A stretch of DNA of 64,000 nucleotides from Thermus brockianus (GTDB lineage Bacteria; Deinococcota; Deinococci; Deinococcales; Thermaceae). The stretch spans positions 1,674,001-1,738,000 of the forward strand of contig NZ_CP016312.1 of assembly GCF_001880325.1 (NCBI RefSeq), in the 5' to 3' direction. Of the stretch, positions 17,445-26,666 are shown in pieces; the stretch's first letter is position 1, and each line of letters opens with the position of its first letter. The notes under the pieces were generated by a model. It made no database searches and had not been told where the DNA came from. It saw only the letters and a list, made by a program, of their open reading frames with translations. The position numbers and the translations under genes are program-made.

Positions 17445-18428
17445 ATGACCGCATATATCCTTCGCCGAATCCTGTACCTGATCCCCACCTTCTTCGGGGC
17501 TACCTTCCTGGCCTTCCTCATCATCCAGCTGGCCCCGGGGGATTACCTGACCCAGCTGGAGCTGGATCCCAAGGTAACCCCGGAGACCATCGCCCGCCTT
17601 AGGGTCCAGTTCGGCCTGGATCGCCCCATCTACGAGCAGTACCTGCTTTGGATGGATAACCTGTTGCACCTGAACCTGGGCTACTCCTTCGCCTTCCAGG
17701 CGCCGGTCCTGGAGGTGATCTGGCCCCGGGTGGTGAACTCCATGGTAATCGTCATCCCCTCCACCCTTCTTCTGTACCTGGTGGCCATTCCCGTCGGGGT
17801 CTACGGGGCGGTGCGCCAGTACTCTTTGGGTGACCGCCTCCTCTCCTTTCTGGCCTACATCGGGCTCTCGGTGCCCAGCTTTTTCCTGGCGCTCATCGCC
17901 ATCTACGTGCTTCTCCAGATCAAGTTCCGCACGGGTACCCTTATCTTTCCGGTTTCCGGCATGACCAGCAGCGGCTTTGAGCAGATGCCGCCCTTGCGCC
18001 AGATCCTGGACATCGCCTGGCATGCGGTGGTGCCTGTGCTGGTGGCCACCGCCAACGATATCGCCGGGCTTTCCCGCCTCATGCGGGGACAGATGCTAGA
18101 GGTCTTGGGGCAGGACTATATCCGAACCGCCCGGGCCAAGGGCTTGGCCGAGCGGGTGGTCCTGTACAAGCATGCCTTTCGCAACGCGGTGATTCCCTTT
18201 GTGGCCACCTTGGGCGGGCTTCTTCCCAGCCTGATCTCGGGAGCGGGGTTCGTGGAGGTGGTTATGGCCTGGCCGGGTATTACCCCCTTTTTCCTGGACG
18301 CCATCGCCAACCAGGACCTTTACGTGATCGCCGGTTTTCTCACGGTGAGCCTGGTCCTCTTGATGATCGGCAACCTCATCTCCGATCTCCTCCTGGCCTG
18401 GGTGGACCCCAGGATCCGCTACGAATAG
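17445..18428 (+). CDS. peptide ABC transporter permease (DppB/OppB type)
   Basis: 327 residues. The N-terminus TAYILRRILYLIPTFFGATF and the six-helix layout are standard for DppB/OppB. The large loop VRVQFGLDRPIYEQYLLWMD follows the first helix. The EAA loop that contacts the ATPases reads YIRTARAKGLAERVVLYKHAF (about residues 225-245). It forms the membrane channel with the following gene product. Translation starts just after the intercistronic hairpin. Confidence 0.93.
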   Translation: MTAYILRRILYLIPTFFGATFLAFLIIQLAPGDYLTQLELDPKVTPETIARLRVQFGLDRPIYEQYLLWMDNLLHLNLGYSFAFQAPVLEVIWPRVVNSMVIVIPSTLLLYLVAIPVGVYGAVRQYSLGDRLLSFLAYIGLSVPSFFLALIAIYVLLQIKFRTGTLIFPVSGMTSSGFEQMPPLRQILDIAWHAVVPVLVATANDIAGLSRLMRGQMLEVLGQDYIRTARAKGLAERVVLYKHAFRNAVIPFVATLGGLLPSLISGAGFVEVVMAWPGITPFFLDAIANQDLYVIAGFLTVSLVLLMIGNLISDLLLAWVDPRIRYE

Positions 18429-18437
18429 GGGTGATCT

Positions 18438-19796
18438 GTGGAACGCCTTTCGTCTTCTACCGCCCGCACCCAGCTGGTTTTGCGCCAGTTTCGCAAGCAC
18501 CGCCTGGCGGTCTGGGGCGGGCGCATTCTTCTGGTGCTTTACCTGATGGCCGCCTTCGCCGGGTTTTTCAGCCCCTACGATCCCAACTACTATGAGCTCT
18601 ATCCCCCCAAGGGGAACCACCCGCCCACCCGAATCCACTTTGTGGACCCCGAAACGGGAAGGCTCAGTCGGCCTTTTGTCTACGCCACCAAACGCAGCAT
18701 TGATCCGGTAACCCTCCAGCCCCGTTACGAGGAGGATCCATCCCAGGGCAAGTTCTACCTGCGCTTTTTCGTGCGAACCCCCGACCAGCCCTACACCGTC
18801 TTCAAGGTGTTCCGCTCCGACCTAAGGCTCATTGGGGTGGATCCCCCGGGGCGCATCTTCCTTATGGGTACGGATAACTTTGGCCGGGACCTCTTCAGCC
18901 GGATCGTCTACGGGGGGCAGGTATCCCTTACCATCGGTATCCTTTCCGCTTTGGTTTCCTTCGCCCTGGGGCTCTTGCTGGGGGGCATCGCCGGCTACTT
19001 TTCGGGGCGGCCCTTTGCCCTTTCCCTCCCCCCTCGAGCCTGGCGCGGCTGGAGCGGGGTGCTGGGGCTTGTGGGCCTTCTTCTCTGGCTGGCAGTGGCC
19101 GCTGGCGTTCTTTTCTTGGCCTGGTCCTTTGTGCGGCTCAGCCCTGGCAAGGGTGTCTTTTCCCTGGCGGTGGATGGGGTCGTCCTGCTCCTGGGTTTTG
19201 GGGGAGCCCTTCTTATCCTTTGGAAGGTTTTCCGGGAGCCTTTGAAGCTCGATCCTGACGACCTCATCATGCGCACCGTGGAGATCATCGCCGCCATTCC
19301 CAGCCTTTTCCTCCTCATCTCCTTGCGGGCGGTGTTTCCCACCAACATTGATCCGCTCATCACCTTTTACCTGGTGGTGGGGCTTTTGGGCTTCATCGGC
19401 TGGGGGGGATTGGCCCGGGTGGTGCGGGGGATCGTCCTCTCCGTGCGGGAGATGGACTACGTGCAGGCGGCCAGGGCCTTGGGGGCTTCGGATGGGCGCA
19501 TCATCGCCCGGCATGTTCTTCCCGCCACGGCGAGCTACGTGATCGTGAGCCTATCCCTCACCATCCCCGGCTTTATCCTGGGAGAAAGCGGGCTTTCCTT
19601 CTTAGGCCTTGGGGTTACGGAGCCGTACACCAGTTGGGGGCTCCTGCTCCAGGCGGCGCAACAGGGCGGCTTCGCTTCCTTTACCGACCGCCCTTGGGTG
19701 CTTTGGCCTGGGTTTTTCATCTTCCTGGCTGTGCTTTCGTGGAACTTCCTGGGGGATGGGCTCCGGGACGCCTTGGACCCAAGGAGGAGGCGGTAG
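18438..19796 (+). CDS. peptide ABC transporter permease (DppC/OppC type), enlarged
   Basis: 452 residues, well over the roughly 300 usual for DppC. The first helix (VWGGRILLVLYLMAAFAGFF) is followed by about 90 polar residues before GTDNFGRDLFSRIVYGGQVS. A second insert of about 100 residues (about 190-290) adds two hydrophobic segments, WSGVLGLVGLLLWLAVAAGV and LAVDGVVLLLGFGGALLILW. The core then resumes with the EAA loop DYVQAARALGASDGRIIARH. The GTG start follows a GGGGTGA ribosome site 9 bp after oppB. The inserts look like extra periplasmic and membrane elements peculiar to this subfamily; their role is unknown. Confidence 0.9.
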   Translation: MERLSSSTARTQLVLRQFRKHRLAVWGGRILLVLYLMAAFAGFFSPYDPNYYELYPPKGNHPPTRIHFVDPETGRLSRPFVYATKRSIDPVTLQPRYEEDPSQGKFYLRFFVRTPDQPYTVFKVFRSDLRLIGVDPPGRIFLMGTDNFGRDLFSRIVYGGQVSLTIGILSALVSFALGLLLGGIAGYFSGRPFALSLPPRAWRGWSGVLGLVGLLLWLAVAAGVLFLAWSFVRLSPGKGVFSLAVDGVVLLLGFGGALLILWKVFREPLKLDPDDLIMRTVEIIAAIPSLFLLISLRAVFPTNIDPLITFYLVVGLLGFIGWGGLARVVRGIVLSVREMDYVQAARALGASDGRIIARHVLPATASYVIVSLSLTIPGFILGESGLSFLGLGVTEPYTSWGLLLQAAQQGGFASFTDRPWVLWPGFFIFLAVLSWNFLGDGLRDALDPRRRR

Positions 19797-19868
19797 GCTC
19801 TTCTCTTTTGACCGGGCATGGCGTATAACGGGTGAGGTGTTTTAAGGGCAGTGCCCGAAGGAGTGCGC

Positions 19869-20888
19869 ATGGACGACAAGCGGCTGCTGGAGGTGAGAGA
19901 CCTTAAGGTCCACTTCTTCACGGACGATGGCGTGGTGAAGGCGGTGGACGGGGTGTCCTTCCACGTGGACAAAGGGGAGACCCTGGCGGTGGTGGGGGAG
20001 TCGGGCTCGGGGAAGAGCGTGACTTCCTTGGCCATCATGCGGCTCATTCCCACGCCCCCGGGGCGGATTGTGGGCGGGGAGATCCTCTTCCGGGGGAAGG
20101 ACGGCCAGGTGCGGGACCTCACCAAGCTCTCCGAGGCGGAGATGCGGCGCATCCGGGGTAACGACATCGCCATGATCTTCCAGGAACCCATGACGTCCTT
20201 GAACCCGGTGTACACGGTGGGGGACCAGATCGCCGAGGCCATCATGCTCCACCAGGGGAAAAGCCGGAGGGAGGCCATGGAGCTCGCCGCCCACATGCTG
20301 GACCTGGTGGGGATTCCTGAGCCCAAGAAGCGGCTTGCCAACTACCCCCACCAGATGTCCGGGGGGATGCGGCAGCGGGTGATGATCGCCATGGCGCTTT
20401 CCTGCAACCCTTCGCTTCTCATCGCCGACGAGCCCACCACCGCCTTGGACGTGACCATCCAGGCGCAGATCCTGGAGCTGATGAAGAAGCTTCAGGAGGA
20501 GATCGGGATGAGCATTCTCTTCATCACCCACAACCTGGGGGTGGTGGCGGAGATGGCGGACCGGGTGGTGGTGATGTACGCGGGGCGGGCGGTGGAGCAG
20601 GCGGACGTGGTGCCGCTTTTCAGGGAACCGCTCCACCCGTACACCCGGGGGCTTCTCCACTCGGTGCCCCGGCTGGACCTTGCGGCGGAGCGCAAGGAGC
20701 GGTTGGAGGCCATTCCTGGGAACGTGCCGAACCCGCTTTACCTGCCTTCTGGTTGCGCCTTCCACCCCCGGTGCAAGCACTACGTGGAGGGGCTTTGCGA
20801 CCGGGAGGTGCCGCCCTTGGAGGAAGTGGGGGACGGGCGGCAGGTGCGGTGCGTGCGCTGGCGGGAGATCCGGGAGGTTAGGGCATGA
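19869..20888 (+). CDS. peptide ABC transporter ATP-binding protein (DppD/OppD type)
   Basis: 339 residues. Walker A is [19 protein letters not shown] (about residue 37), the Q-loop [16 protein letters not shown], the signature [17 protein letters not shown], Walker [21 protein letters not shown] and the switch His [16 protein letters not shown]. The C-terminal oligopeptide-binding-cassette extension carries a Cys set ([15 protein letters not shown]) that in some relatives holds a [4Fe-4S] cluster. I use the ATG at 19869 with GAAGGAG in front; a GTG 18 nt upstream is also in frame. The stop overlaps the next ATG (ATGA). Confidence 0.94.
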   Translation: MDDKRLLEVRDLKVHFFTDDGVVKAVDGVSFHVDKGETLAVVGESGSGKSVTSLAIMRLIPTPPGRIVGGEILFRGKDGQVRDLTKLSEAEMRRIRGNDIAMIFQEPMTSLNPVYTVGDQIAEAIMLHQGKSRREAMELAAHMLDLVGIPEPKKRLANYPHQMSGGMRQRVMIAMALSCNPSLLIADEPTTALDVTIQAQILELMKKLQEEIGMSILFITHNLGVVAEMADRVVVMYAGRAVEQADVVPLFREPLHPYTRGLLHSVPRLDLAAERKERLEAIPGNVPNPLYLPSGCAFHPRCKHYVEGLCDREVPPLEEVGDGRQVRCVRWREIREVRA

Positions 20889-21862
20889 GCGGGGTCCTGC
20901 TGGAGGTCAAGGACCTCAAGAAGCACTTTCCCATCCGGGGCGGGGTGCTTTCCCGGGTGGTGGGGAGCGTGAAGGCGGTGGACGGGGTATCCTTCGCCAT
21001 CCGGCGGGGGGAGGTACTGGGGCTTGTGGGGGAGTCGGGGAGCGGCAAGACCACGGTGGGCCGCACCCTGTTGCGCCTCATTGAGCCCACGGGGGGAAGG
21101 ATCCTTTTTGACGGGGAGGACATCACCGAGCTGCCCAAGGACAAGCTAAGGCCCTACCGCCGCCGGATGCAGATCATCTTCCAAGACCCCTTTAGCTCCC
21201 TGAACCCGCGGATGACGGTGGGGGACATCATCGCCGAGCCCCTGGTGATTCACGGCATCGGCAAGACGCCCCAGGAGCGGACCGAGCGGGTGGCGGAGCT
21301 CCTAAAGCTCGTGGGGCTTTCTCCCGATCACATGCGCCGCTACCCCCACGAGTTTTCCGGGGGGCAGAGGCAACGCATCGGCATCGCCCGGGCCCTGGCG
21401 GTGGCACCGGAGTTCATCGTGGCGGACGAGCCGGTTTCCGCCCTGGACGTGTCCATCCAGGCCCAGGTGGTGAACCTTCTCCAGGACCTGAAGGAGGAGC
21501 TGGGCCTCACCCTGCTCTTCATCGCCCACGACCTGGCGGTGGTGGAGTACATCTCCGACCGGGTGGCGGTGATGTACCTGGGCAAGGTGATGGAGATCGC
21601 TTCTTCGCGGGAGCTCTACCGCAACCCCAAGCACCCCTACACCGAGGCCTTGCTCTCGGCGGTGCCCATTCCTGACCCCACGGTGAAGCGGGAGCGCATT
21701 GTGCTCCAGGGGGATATTCCTTCCCCCATCAACCCCCCTTCGGGGTGCGTCTTCCGCACCCGTTGCCGCTACGCCCTCCCCGAGTGCGCCCACACCGTGC
21801 CCGAACTCAAGGAGGTGGCCCCGGGCCACTACAAGGCCTGCATCCGGGACGACATCCTCTGA
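20885..21862 (+). CDS. peptide ABC transporter ATP-binding protein (DppF/OppF type)
   Basis: 325 residues, paired with the preceding DppD-like ATPase to form the heterodimeric motor. Walker [19 protein letters not shown]-loop [17 protein letters not shown], signature [17 protein letters not shown], Walker [21 protein letters not shown] and H-loop [16 protein letters not shown] are all intact. The C-terminal extension has the Cys pattern [14 protein letters not shown]. It ends the operon; a CCCCCC/GGGGGG hairpin follows at 21882-21896. Confidence 0.95.
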   Translation: MSGVLLEVKDLKKHFPIRGGVLSRVVGSVKAVDGVSFAIRRGEVLGLVGESGSGKTTVGRTLLRLIEPTGGRILFDGEDITELPKDKLRPYRRRMQIIFQDPFSSLNPRMTVGDIIAEPLVIHGIGKTPQERTERVAELLKLVGLSPDHMRRYPHEFSGGQRQRIGIARALAVAPEFIVADEPVSALDVSIQAQVVNLLQDLKEELGLTLLFIAHDLAVVEYISDRVAVMYLGKVMEIASSRELYRNPKHPYTEALLSAVPIPDPTVKRERIVLQGDIPSPINPPSGCVFRTRCRYALPECAHTVPELKEVAPGHYKACIRDDIL

Positions 21863-21881
21863 GGCCATCGTGGGCCGAGCA

Positions 21882-21902
21882 CCCCCCTTCGGGGGGTATA
21901 CT
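21882..21902 (+). terminator. hairpin terminator merged with acuB promoter
   Basis: A six-bp C/G stem with a TTC loop (21882-21896) is directly followed by TATACT (21897-21902), which lies 6 nt before the acuB ATG. The same 20 bp seem to end the opp operon and start a leaderless acuB transcript. Confidence 0.55.
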
Positions 21903-21908
21903 CGTTTC

Positions 21909-22535
21909 ATGCTGGTCAAGGACGTGATGCGCTCCCCCGTGGTCACGGTGGGGCCGGACGCCACCCTGGAAGAGGCCTACCGCCTCCTCCTGGAGAGGGG
22001 CATCCGGCACCTACCCGTGGTGGCCGAAGGGCGGCTTCTGGGCATCGTCACCGACCGGGACATCCGCCTGGCCACCAGCCACCTGAACCCCAAGGGCCCC
22101 TGCCCGGGGTGCACCCAGGTGGCCGAGGTGATGACCCGGGGCGTGGTCACCGCCCACCCCCTGGACCCGGTGGAGGAGGCGGCCCGGGTGATGCGGGAGA
22201 GGAAGATCGGTTCCCTGCCGGTCTTGGAAGAGGGGGCTTTGGTGGGCATCGTCACGGGCATAGACCTCCTGGATGCCCTGCTTAAGCTCACCGGGGTCAC
22301 GGAGCCTTCGGGAAGGCTGGAGGTCCGCCTTCCGGACAGGGTAGGGGAACTGGCCCGCCTCACGGGGTTCTTGGCGGGCCGGGGGGTGAACATCCACTCC
22401 CTCTTCTCCTACCCGGAGGATGGGGACTTCGTGCGGGCGGTGGTGCGGGTAAACACCCTGGAAACCCACCTCTTGGCGGAGAGCTTGAGGCGGGAAGGGT
22501 TTGAGGTGCTTTGGCCCCCCAAGAAGCCATGGTGA
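21909..22535 (+). CDS. acuB: CBS-pair and ACT domain protein, AcuB-like
   Basis: 208 residues. Two CBS motifs form a nucleotide-binding pair: VKDVMRSPVVTVGPDATLEE with GIRHLPVVAEGRLLGIVTDR, then VAEVMTRGVVTAHPLDPVEE with KIGSLPVLEEGALVGIVTGI. An ACT-like domain follows (RLEVRLPDRVGELARLTGFL). CBS pairs usually sense adenosine nucleotides. The same arrangement occurs in B. subtilis AcuB, encoded with the deacetylase AcuC that controls acetyl-CoA synthetase, and acuC follows here too. The real start is the ATG at 21909 after a TATACT box. The stop overlaps the acuC start. Confidence 0.85.
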   Translation: MLVKDVMRSPVVTVGPDATLEEAYRLLLERGIRHLPVVAEGRLLGIVTDRDIRLATSHLNPKGPCPGCTQVAEVMTRGVVTAHPLDPVEEAARVMRERKIGSLPVLEEGALVGIVTGIDLLDALLKLTGVTEPSGRLEVRLPDRVGELARLTGFLAGRGVNIHSLFSYPEDGDFVRAVVRVNTLETHLLAESLRREGFEVLWPPKKPW

Positions 22536-23656
22536 TCTACCGGGACGAGTATCGCCTCTACAACTTTGGCCCGGACCATCCCTTCTCCCCCGTGCGCCTG
22601 GAGATGCTCACCTCCCTTCTCCAGGCCCTGGGGGTGTGGCGGACGCCCCACCTTCCCCCGGAGGCCACCCGGGAGGAGGTGCTCGCCGTTCACTCCGAGC
22701 GCCTGGTGAAGCGGGTGGAGGCGGCAAGCCTTGGGGAAAGGGTGCCGGACCTGGAGCACTATGGCTTGGGCACGGGGGATACCCCCGTCTTCCCCGGCAT
22801 GGACCGGGCGGCCCGCATCCTGGTGGGGGGGACCCTCGAGGGGGCGAGGCGCATCCTTTCCGGGGAAAAGCGGGTGCTCCAACTGGGAGGGGGCCTGCAC
22901 CACGCCCAGTACGACCGGGCCTCGGGGTTTTGCGTGTACAACGACCTCTCCGTGGCCATCCGCCACCTGACCCGGGCCGGGCTTCGGGTGGCCTACCTGG
23001 ACATTGACGTTCACCACGGGGACGGGGTGCAGTGGATCCACTACGAGGAGAAGGAGGTCCTCACCCTAAGCCTCCACGAGTCGGGCCGTTACCTTTTCCC
23101 CGGCACCGGGCACGTGCACGAGCTGGGCCGGGGGGAGGGGGTGGGGAAGAAGCTCAACCTTCCCCTGGAGCCTTTTACCGAGGACGGAAGCTACGTGGAG
23201 GTCTTTGAGGCCTTGGTGCCCTGGGCCCTAAGGGCCTTCCGGCCCGATGTTTTGGTGGTCCAGGCGGGGGCGGACGCCCACTACCTGGACCCCTTGGCGG
23301 ACCTCCTCCTCACCACCCGGGCCTACGAAAGGCTTTTCCGCCTCATCCTGGAGTACGCCGAGGCCTATGCGGGGGGACGGGTCCTCTTTACCCTGGGGGG
23401 CGGGTACAGCCTGGACGGGGCGGTGCGGGTCTGGGCCATCCTTTACCACGTCTTCCACGGCCTTCCCTTGCCCGAGCGCCTCCCGGAGGGGTGGCTTAGG
23501 GCCTGGGAAGGGCGGCTTGGGCGGTCCCTTACCCCTACCCTCCACGACCCCGAGGACCCCTACCCGGAAATCCCTAGGCGGCCGGAGATAGAAAAGCGGA
23601 ACCGGCTTACCCTAAGCCGGCTCACAGAACTTGTCTCCTCCTACCTGCTAGACTAG
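22529..23656 (+). CDS. acuC: histone-deacetylase-family protein AcuC
   Basis: 375 residues of the arginase/deacetylase fold. The zinc site is readable: YLDIDVHHGDGVQW supplies Asp and His, and VVQAGADAHYLDPLADL the second Asp. The His pair is in GGGLHHAQYDRASGFCVYND and the transition-state Tyr in TLGGGYSLDGAV. AcuC removes acetyl groups from lysine, in B. subtilis from acetyl-CoA synthetase. It is translationally coupled to acuB, its ATG overlapping the acuB stop region by 7 bp. Together they suggest post-translational control of acetate activation. Confidence 0.88.
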   Translation: MVIYRDEYRLYNFGPDHPFSPVRLEMLTSLLQALGVWRTPHLPPEATREEVLAVHSERLVKRVEAASLGERVPDLEHYGLGTGDTPVFPGMDRAARILVGGTLEGARRILSGEKRVLQLGGGLHHAQYDRASGFCVYNDLSVAIRHLTRAGLRVAYLDIDVHHGDGVQWIHYEEKEVLTLSLHESGRYLFPGTGHVHELGRGEGVGKKLNLPLEPFTEDGSYVEVFEALVPWALRAFRPDVLVVQAGADAHYLDPLADLLLTTRAYERLFRLILEYAEAYAGGRVLFTLGGGYSLDGAVRVWAILYHVFHGLPLPERLPEGWLRAWEGRLGRSLTPTLHDPEDPYPEIPRRPEIEKRNRLTLSRLTELVSSYLLD

Positions 23657-23660
23657 CGGG

Positions 23661-23858
23661 GTGAAGGTCATTCTGCGCCTGCCCGAGCGCAAGGAGGTGG
23701 AGGTTAGGGGGGACAGGCCCCTAAAGGAGGTTCTCCTGGAGCTTGGCCTGAACCCGGAGACGGTGGTGGCCGTGCGGGGGGAGGAGCTCCTCACCCTGGA
23801 CCAGGTGGTGGGGGAAGGGGAGACCCTAGAGGTGCTTTCCGCCATCTCGGGAGGCTAG
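23661..23858 (+). CDS. ttuB: ubiquitin-like sulfur carrier TtuB
   Basis: 65 residues with a beta-grasp ThiS/MoaD/ubiquitin fold ending in the essential Gly-Gly (VLSAISGG). In T. thermophilus TtuB carries the thiocarboxylate sulfur for 2-thiolation of ribothymidine-54 in tRNA, which stabilises tRNA at high temperature, and is also conjugated to protein lysines. The sequence (LRLPERKEVEVRGDRPLKEV then LNPETVVAVRGEELLTL) agrees with my memory of TtuB. It starts with GTG 4 bp after acuC and is one base from ttuA, its enzyme partner. Confidence 0.93.
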   Translation: MKVILRLPERKEVEVRGDRPLKEVLLELGLNPETVVAVRGEELLTLDQVVGEGETLEVLSAISGG

Positions 23859-23859
23859 G

Positions 23860-24825
23860 GTGGTCTGCAAGGTCTGCGGGGAAAAGGCCCAGGTGGAGGT
23901 GCGCTCCCGGGGCTTTGCCCTCTGCCGGGCGCACTACCTGGACTGGTTCGTGAAGGAGACGGAAAGGGCCATCCGCCGCCACGGGATGCTCAAGCCCGGG
24001 GAGCGGGTTCTGGTGGCGGTCTCTGGGGGGAAGGACTCCTTGGCCCTCTGGGACGTGCTAAGCCGCCTGGGCTACGAGGCGGTGGGGCTTCACATTGAGC
24101 TGGGTATCGGGGAGTACTCCCGGCGGAGCCTCGAGGTCACGGAGGCCTTCGCCCGGGAAAGGGGCCTGGAGCTTTGGGTGGTGGACCTCAAGGAGGCCTA
24201 TGGCTTTGGCGTGCCGGAGCTCGCCGCCCTCTCCGGGCGGGTGGCCTGCTCCGCCTGTGGGCTTTCCAAGCGCTACATCCTCAACCAGGTGGCGGTGGAA
24301 GGGGGGTTCCGCGCCGTGGCCACGGGCCACAACCTGGACGACGAGGCCGCGGTGCTTTTCGGCAACCTCCTCAACCCCCAGGAGGACGCCCTGGTCCGCC
24401 AGGGGCCGGTCCTGCCCGAGAAGCCCGGCCTCGCCGCCCGGGTCAAGCCCTTCTACCGCTTTAGCGAGCGGGAAGTTCTCTCCTACACCCTCCTGCGGGG
24501 CATCCGCTACCTGCACGAGGAGTGCCCCAACGCCCAGGGGGCGAAGAGCCTCCTCTACAAGGAGGCCTTAAACCTGGTGGAGAAGGAAATGCCGGGGGCC
24601 AAGCTCCGCTTCCTGGAGGGTTTTTTGGAGAAACTACAACCCCGGTTGCAGGCGGGGGAGGAGGTGGCCCTTAGGGAGTGCGAGCGCTGCGGCTACCCTA
24701 CCACGGGAAGCGTCTGCTCCTTCTGCCGCATGTGGGACGCCGTGTACCGAAGGGCCAAGAAAAGGCGGCTCCTTCCGGAAGAGGCGGCCTTCCATCCCCA
24801 CGTGGAGCCCCTCCGTGTCCGTTAA
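23860..24825 (+). CDS. ttuA: tRNA-5-methyluridine54 2-sulfurtransferase TtuA
   Basis: 321 residues. An N-terminal zinc ribbon (VCKVCGEKAQVEVRS, then LCRAHYLDW) leads to the PP-loop VAVSGGKDSLALWDVLSRLG that adenylates U54. The catalytic cysteines that hold a [4Fe-4S] cluster are seen in CSACGLSKRYILN (about residues 130-133) and in LHEECPNAQGAKS. A second zinc ribbon closes the protein (CERCGYPTTGSVCSFCRMWD). It uses sulfur delivered by TtuB, encoded one base upstream. The start is GTG. Its end overlaps the DUF1653 gene by 11 bp. Confidence 0.95.
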   Translation: MVCKVCGEKAQVEVRSRGFALCRAHYLDWFVKETERAIRRHGMLKPGERVLVAVSGGKDSLALWDVLSRLGYEAVGLHIELGIGEYSRRSLEVTEAFARERGLELWVVDLKEAYGFGVPELAALSGRVACSACGLSKRYILNQVAVEGGFRAVATGHNLDDEAAVLFGNLLNPQEDALVRQGPVLPEKPGLAARVKPFYRFSEREVLSYTLLRGIRYLHEECPNAQGAKSLLYKEALNLVEKEMPGAKLRFLEGFLEKLQPRLQAGEEVALRECERCGYPTTGSVCSFCRMWDAVYRRAKKRRLLPEEAAFHPHVEPLRVR

Positions 24826-25027
24826 GCCGGGGCTTTACCGCCACTATAAGGGAGGGCTTTACCAAGTCCTCTTCCTGGCCCGCCACTCGGAAACGGAGGA
24901 GGTGATGGTGGTCTACCAGGCCCTCTATGGGGAAAGGGGGTACTGGGTCCGGCCCTTATCCCTTTGGCTTGCCCCCGTGGAGGTGGAAGGGAAGGCGGTG
25001 CCCCGCTTCCAACCCCTGGAGGAGTAG
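24815..25027 (+). CDS. DUF1653 protein
   Basis: 70 residues matching the DUF1653 pattern: GLYRHYKGGLYQVLFLARHS, then MVVYQALYGERGYWVRPLSLW and a closing RFQPL. Its function is unknown. It starts with GTG inside the end of ttuA, so it is probably translated from the same message, but a link to tRNA thiolation is only suggested by position. Confidence 0.85.
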   Translation: MSVKPGLYRHYKGGLYQVLFLARHSETEEVMVVYQALYGERGYWVRPLSLWLAPVEVEGKAVPRFQPLEE

Positions 25028-25063
25028 GGGGTGGAAGCCCTTCCAGCCTGGCCTGGGCCGGGG

Positions 25064-25069
25064 TAGACT
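25064..25069 (+). promoter_or_regulatory. -10 box of alpha-glucosidase gene
   Basis: TAGACT ends 6 nt before the ATG at 25076; leaderless spacing. Confidence 0.5.
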
Positions 25070-25075
25070 TGGGGT

Positions 25076-26662
25076 ATGTGGTGGAAAGAGGCGGTGATTT
25101 ACCAGATTTACCCGCGAAGCTTCCAGGATAGCAACGGCGATGGCATCGGGGACCTGGAGGGCATAAGGCGGCGGCTTCCCTACCTCAAGTCCTTGGGGGT
25201 GGATGCCCTTTGGCTTTCCCCCTTTTACAAGAGCCCCATGAAGGACTTCGGCTACGATGTGGCCGACTACTGCGACGTGGACCCCATCTTTGGGACCCTC
25301 GAGGACTTTGACCGCCTCCTCCAAGAGGCCCATGCCCTGGGGCTAAGGGTCCTCATAGACCTGGTGCCCAACCACACCTCCAGCGAGCACCCCTGGTTTT
25401 TGGAGTCCCGGGCCTCCCGGGAAAGCCCCAAGCGGGACTGGTACGTCTGGGCCGACCCTGCCCCCGATGGGGGCCCGCCCAACAACTGGCAGAGCTTCTT
25501 TGGCGGCCCCGCCTGGACCCTGGACGAAAGGACGGGGCAGTACTACCTCCACCAGTTCCTCCCCGAGCAACCGGACCTCAACTGGCGCAACCCCGAGGTG
25601 CGGGAGGCCATTTATGAGGTCATGCGCTTTTGGCTCCGGCGGGGGGTGGATGGGTTCCGGGTGGATGTCCTTTGGCTTTTGGCCGAGGACCTCCTCCTGA
25701 GGGACGAGCCCGGCAACCCCGACTGGCGCCCGGGCATGTGGGACCGGGGCCGGCACCTCCACCTCTTCACCGAGGACCAGCCGGAAACCTACGCCTATGT
25801 GCGGGAGATGCGCTTTGTCCTGGACGAGTTTTCCGCCCCCGGGCGGGAGCGGGTGATGGTGGGGGAGATCTACCTGCCCTATCCCCAGCTCGTGCGCTAC
25901 TACCAGGCGGGTTGCCACCTCCCCTTCAACTTCCACCTCATCTTCCGGGGCCTTACCGATTGGCGGCCCGAGAACATCGCCCGCATCGTGGAGGAGTACG
26001 AGCGCCTCCTCACCCGCCTGGACTGGCCCAACTGGGTTCTGGGCAACCACGACCAGCCCCGCCTGGCCTCCCGCCTGGGGGAGGCCCAGGCCCGGGTGGC
26101 CGCCACCCTCCTCTTCACCCTGAGGGGCACCCCCACCTGGTACTACGGGGACGAGCTCGCCCTCCCCAACGGGGAGATTCCCCCGGAGAAGGTGCAAGAC
26201 CCCGCCGCCTTAAGGCAAAAGGACCGCAAGGGCGAGCACGGCCTACCCCCGGGCCGTGACCCCGAGCGCACCCCCATGCCCTGGGACGACTCCCCCCATG
26301 CCGGCTTCTCCACCGCCGAGCCCTGGCTTCCCCTCAACCCTGACTGGCCGAGGCGCAACGTGGCGGCCATGGAGCGGGACCCCCGCTCCATGCTCCACCT
26401 GGTGCGCCGCCTTATCGCCCTGCGGAAAGACCCTGGCCTCCTTTACGGGGCCTACCGCACCTACTGGGCCCAGGAGGGCGTTTACGCCTACCTTAGGGGG
26501 GAAGGGTGGCTTGTGGCCCTCAACTTCACGGACAAGGAAAAGGCCCTTCCCCTGCCTCGAGGGGGGCAGGTGGCCCTCTCCACCCACCTGGACCGGGAGG
26601 AGCGGGTGGGGGACCTTCTCCGCCTCAGGCCCGACGAAGGGGTGGTGGTGCGGCTAGACTGA
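25076..26662 (+). CDS. alpha-glucosidase, GH13 (oligo-1,6-/trehalose-type)
   Basis: 528 residues, a cytoplasmic glycoside hydrolase family 13 enzyme like the known Thermus alpha-glucosidases. It opens WWKEAVIYQIYPRSFQDSNG and has DLVPNHTSSEHPWFLESRAS. The nucleophile Asp lies in GVDGFRVDVLWLLAEDLL, the acid/base Glu in VMVGEIYLPYPQL and the third carboxylate in VLGNHDQPRLASRLG. The SSEHPWF loop fits the oligo-1,6-glucosidase subfamily. There is no signal peptide. It would release glucose from short alpha-glucosides brought in by transporters. No sugar transporter is adjacent here. Confidence 0.93.
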   Translation: MWWKEAVIYQIYPRSFQDSNGDGIGDLEGIRRRLPYLKSLGVDALWLSPFYKSPMKDFGYDVADYCDVDPIFGTLEDFDRLLQEAHALGLRVLIDLVPNHTSSEHPWFLESRASRESPKRDWYVWADPAPDGGPPNNWQSFFGGPAWTLDERTGQYYLHQFLPEQPDLNWRNPEVREAIYEVMRFWLRRGVDGFRVDVLWLLAEDLLLRDEPGNPDWRPGMWDRGRHLHLFTEDQPETYAYVREMRFVLDEFSAPGRERVMVGEIYLPYPQLVRYYQAGCHLPFNFHLIFRGLTDWRPENIARIVEEYERLLTRLDWPNWVLGNHDQPRLASRLGEAQARVAATLLFTLRGTPTWYYGDELALPNGEIPPEKVQDPAALRQKDRKGEHGLPPGRDPERTPMPWDDSPHAGFSTAEPWLPLNPDWPRRNVAAMERDPRSMLHLVRRLIALRKDPGLLYGAYRTYWAQEGVYAYLRGEGWLVALNFTDKEKALPLPRGGQVALSTHLDREERVGDLLRLRPDEGVVVRLD

Positions 26663-26666
26663 GGGC

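Noticed and set aside
19808-19829. TTGACC and TATAAC as a promoter for dppD
   Set aside because: The spacer is only 10 bp, too short for a sigma-A promoter.
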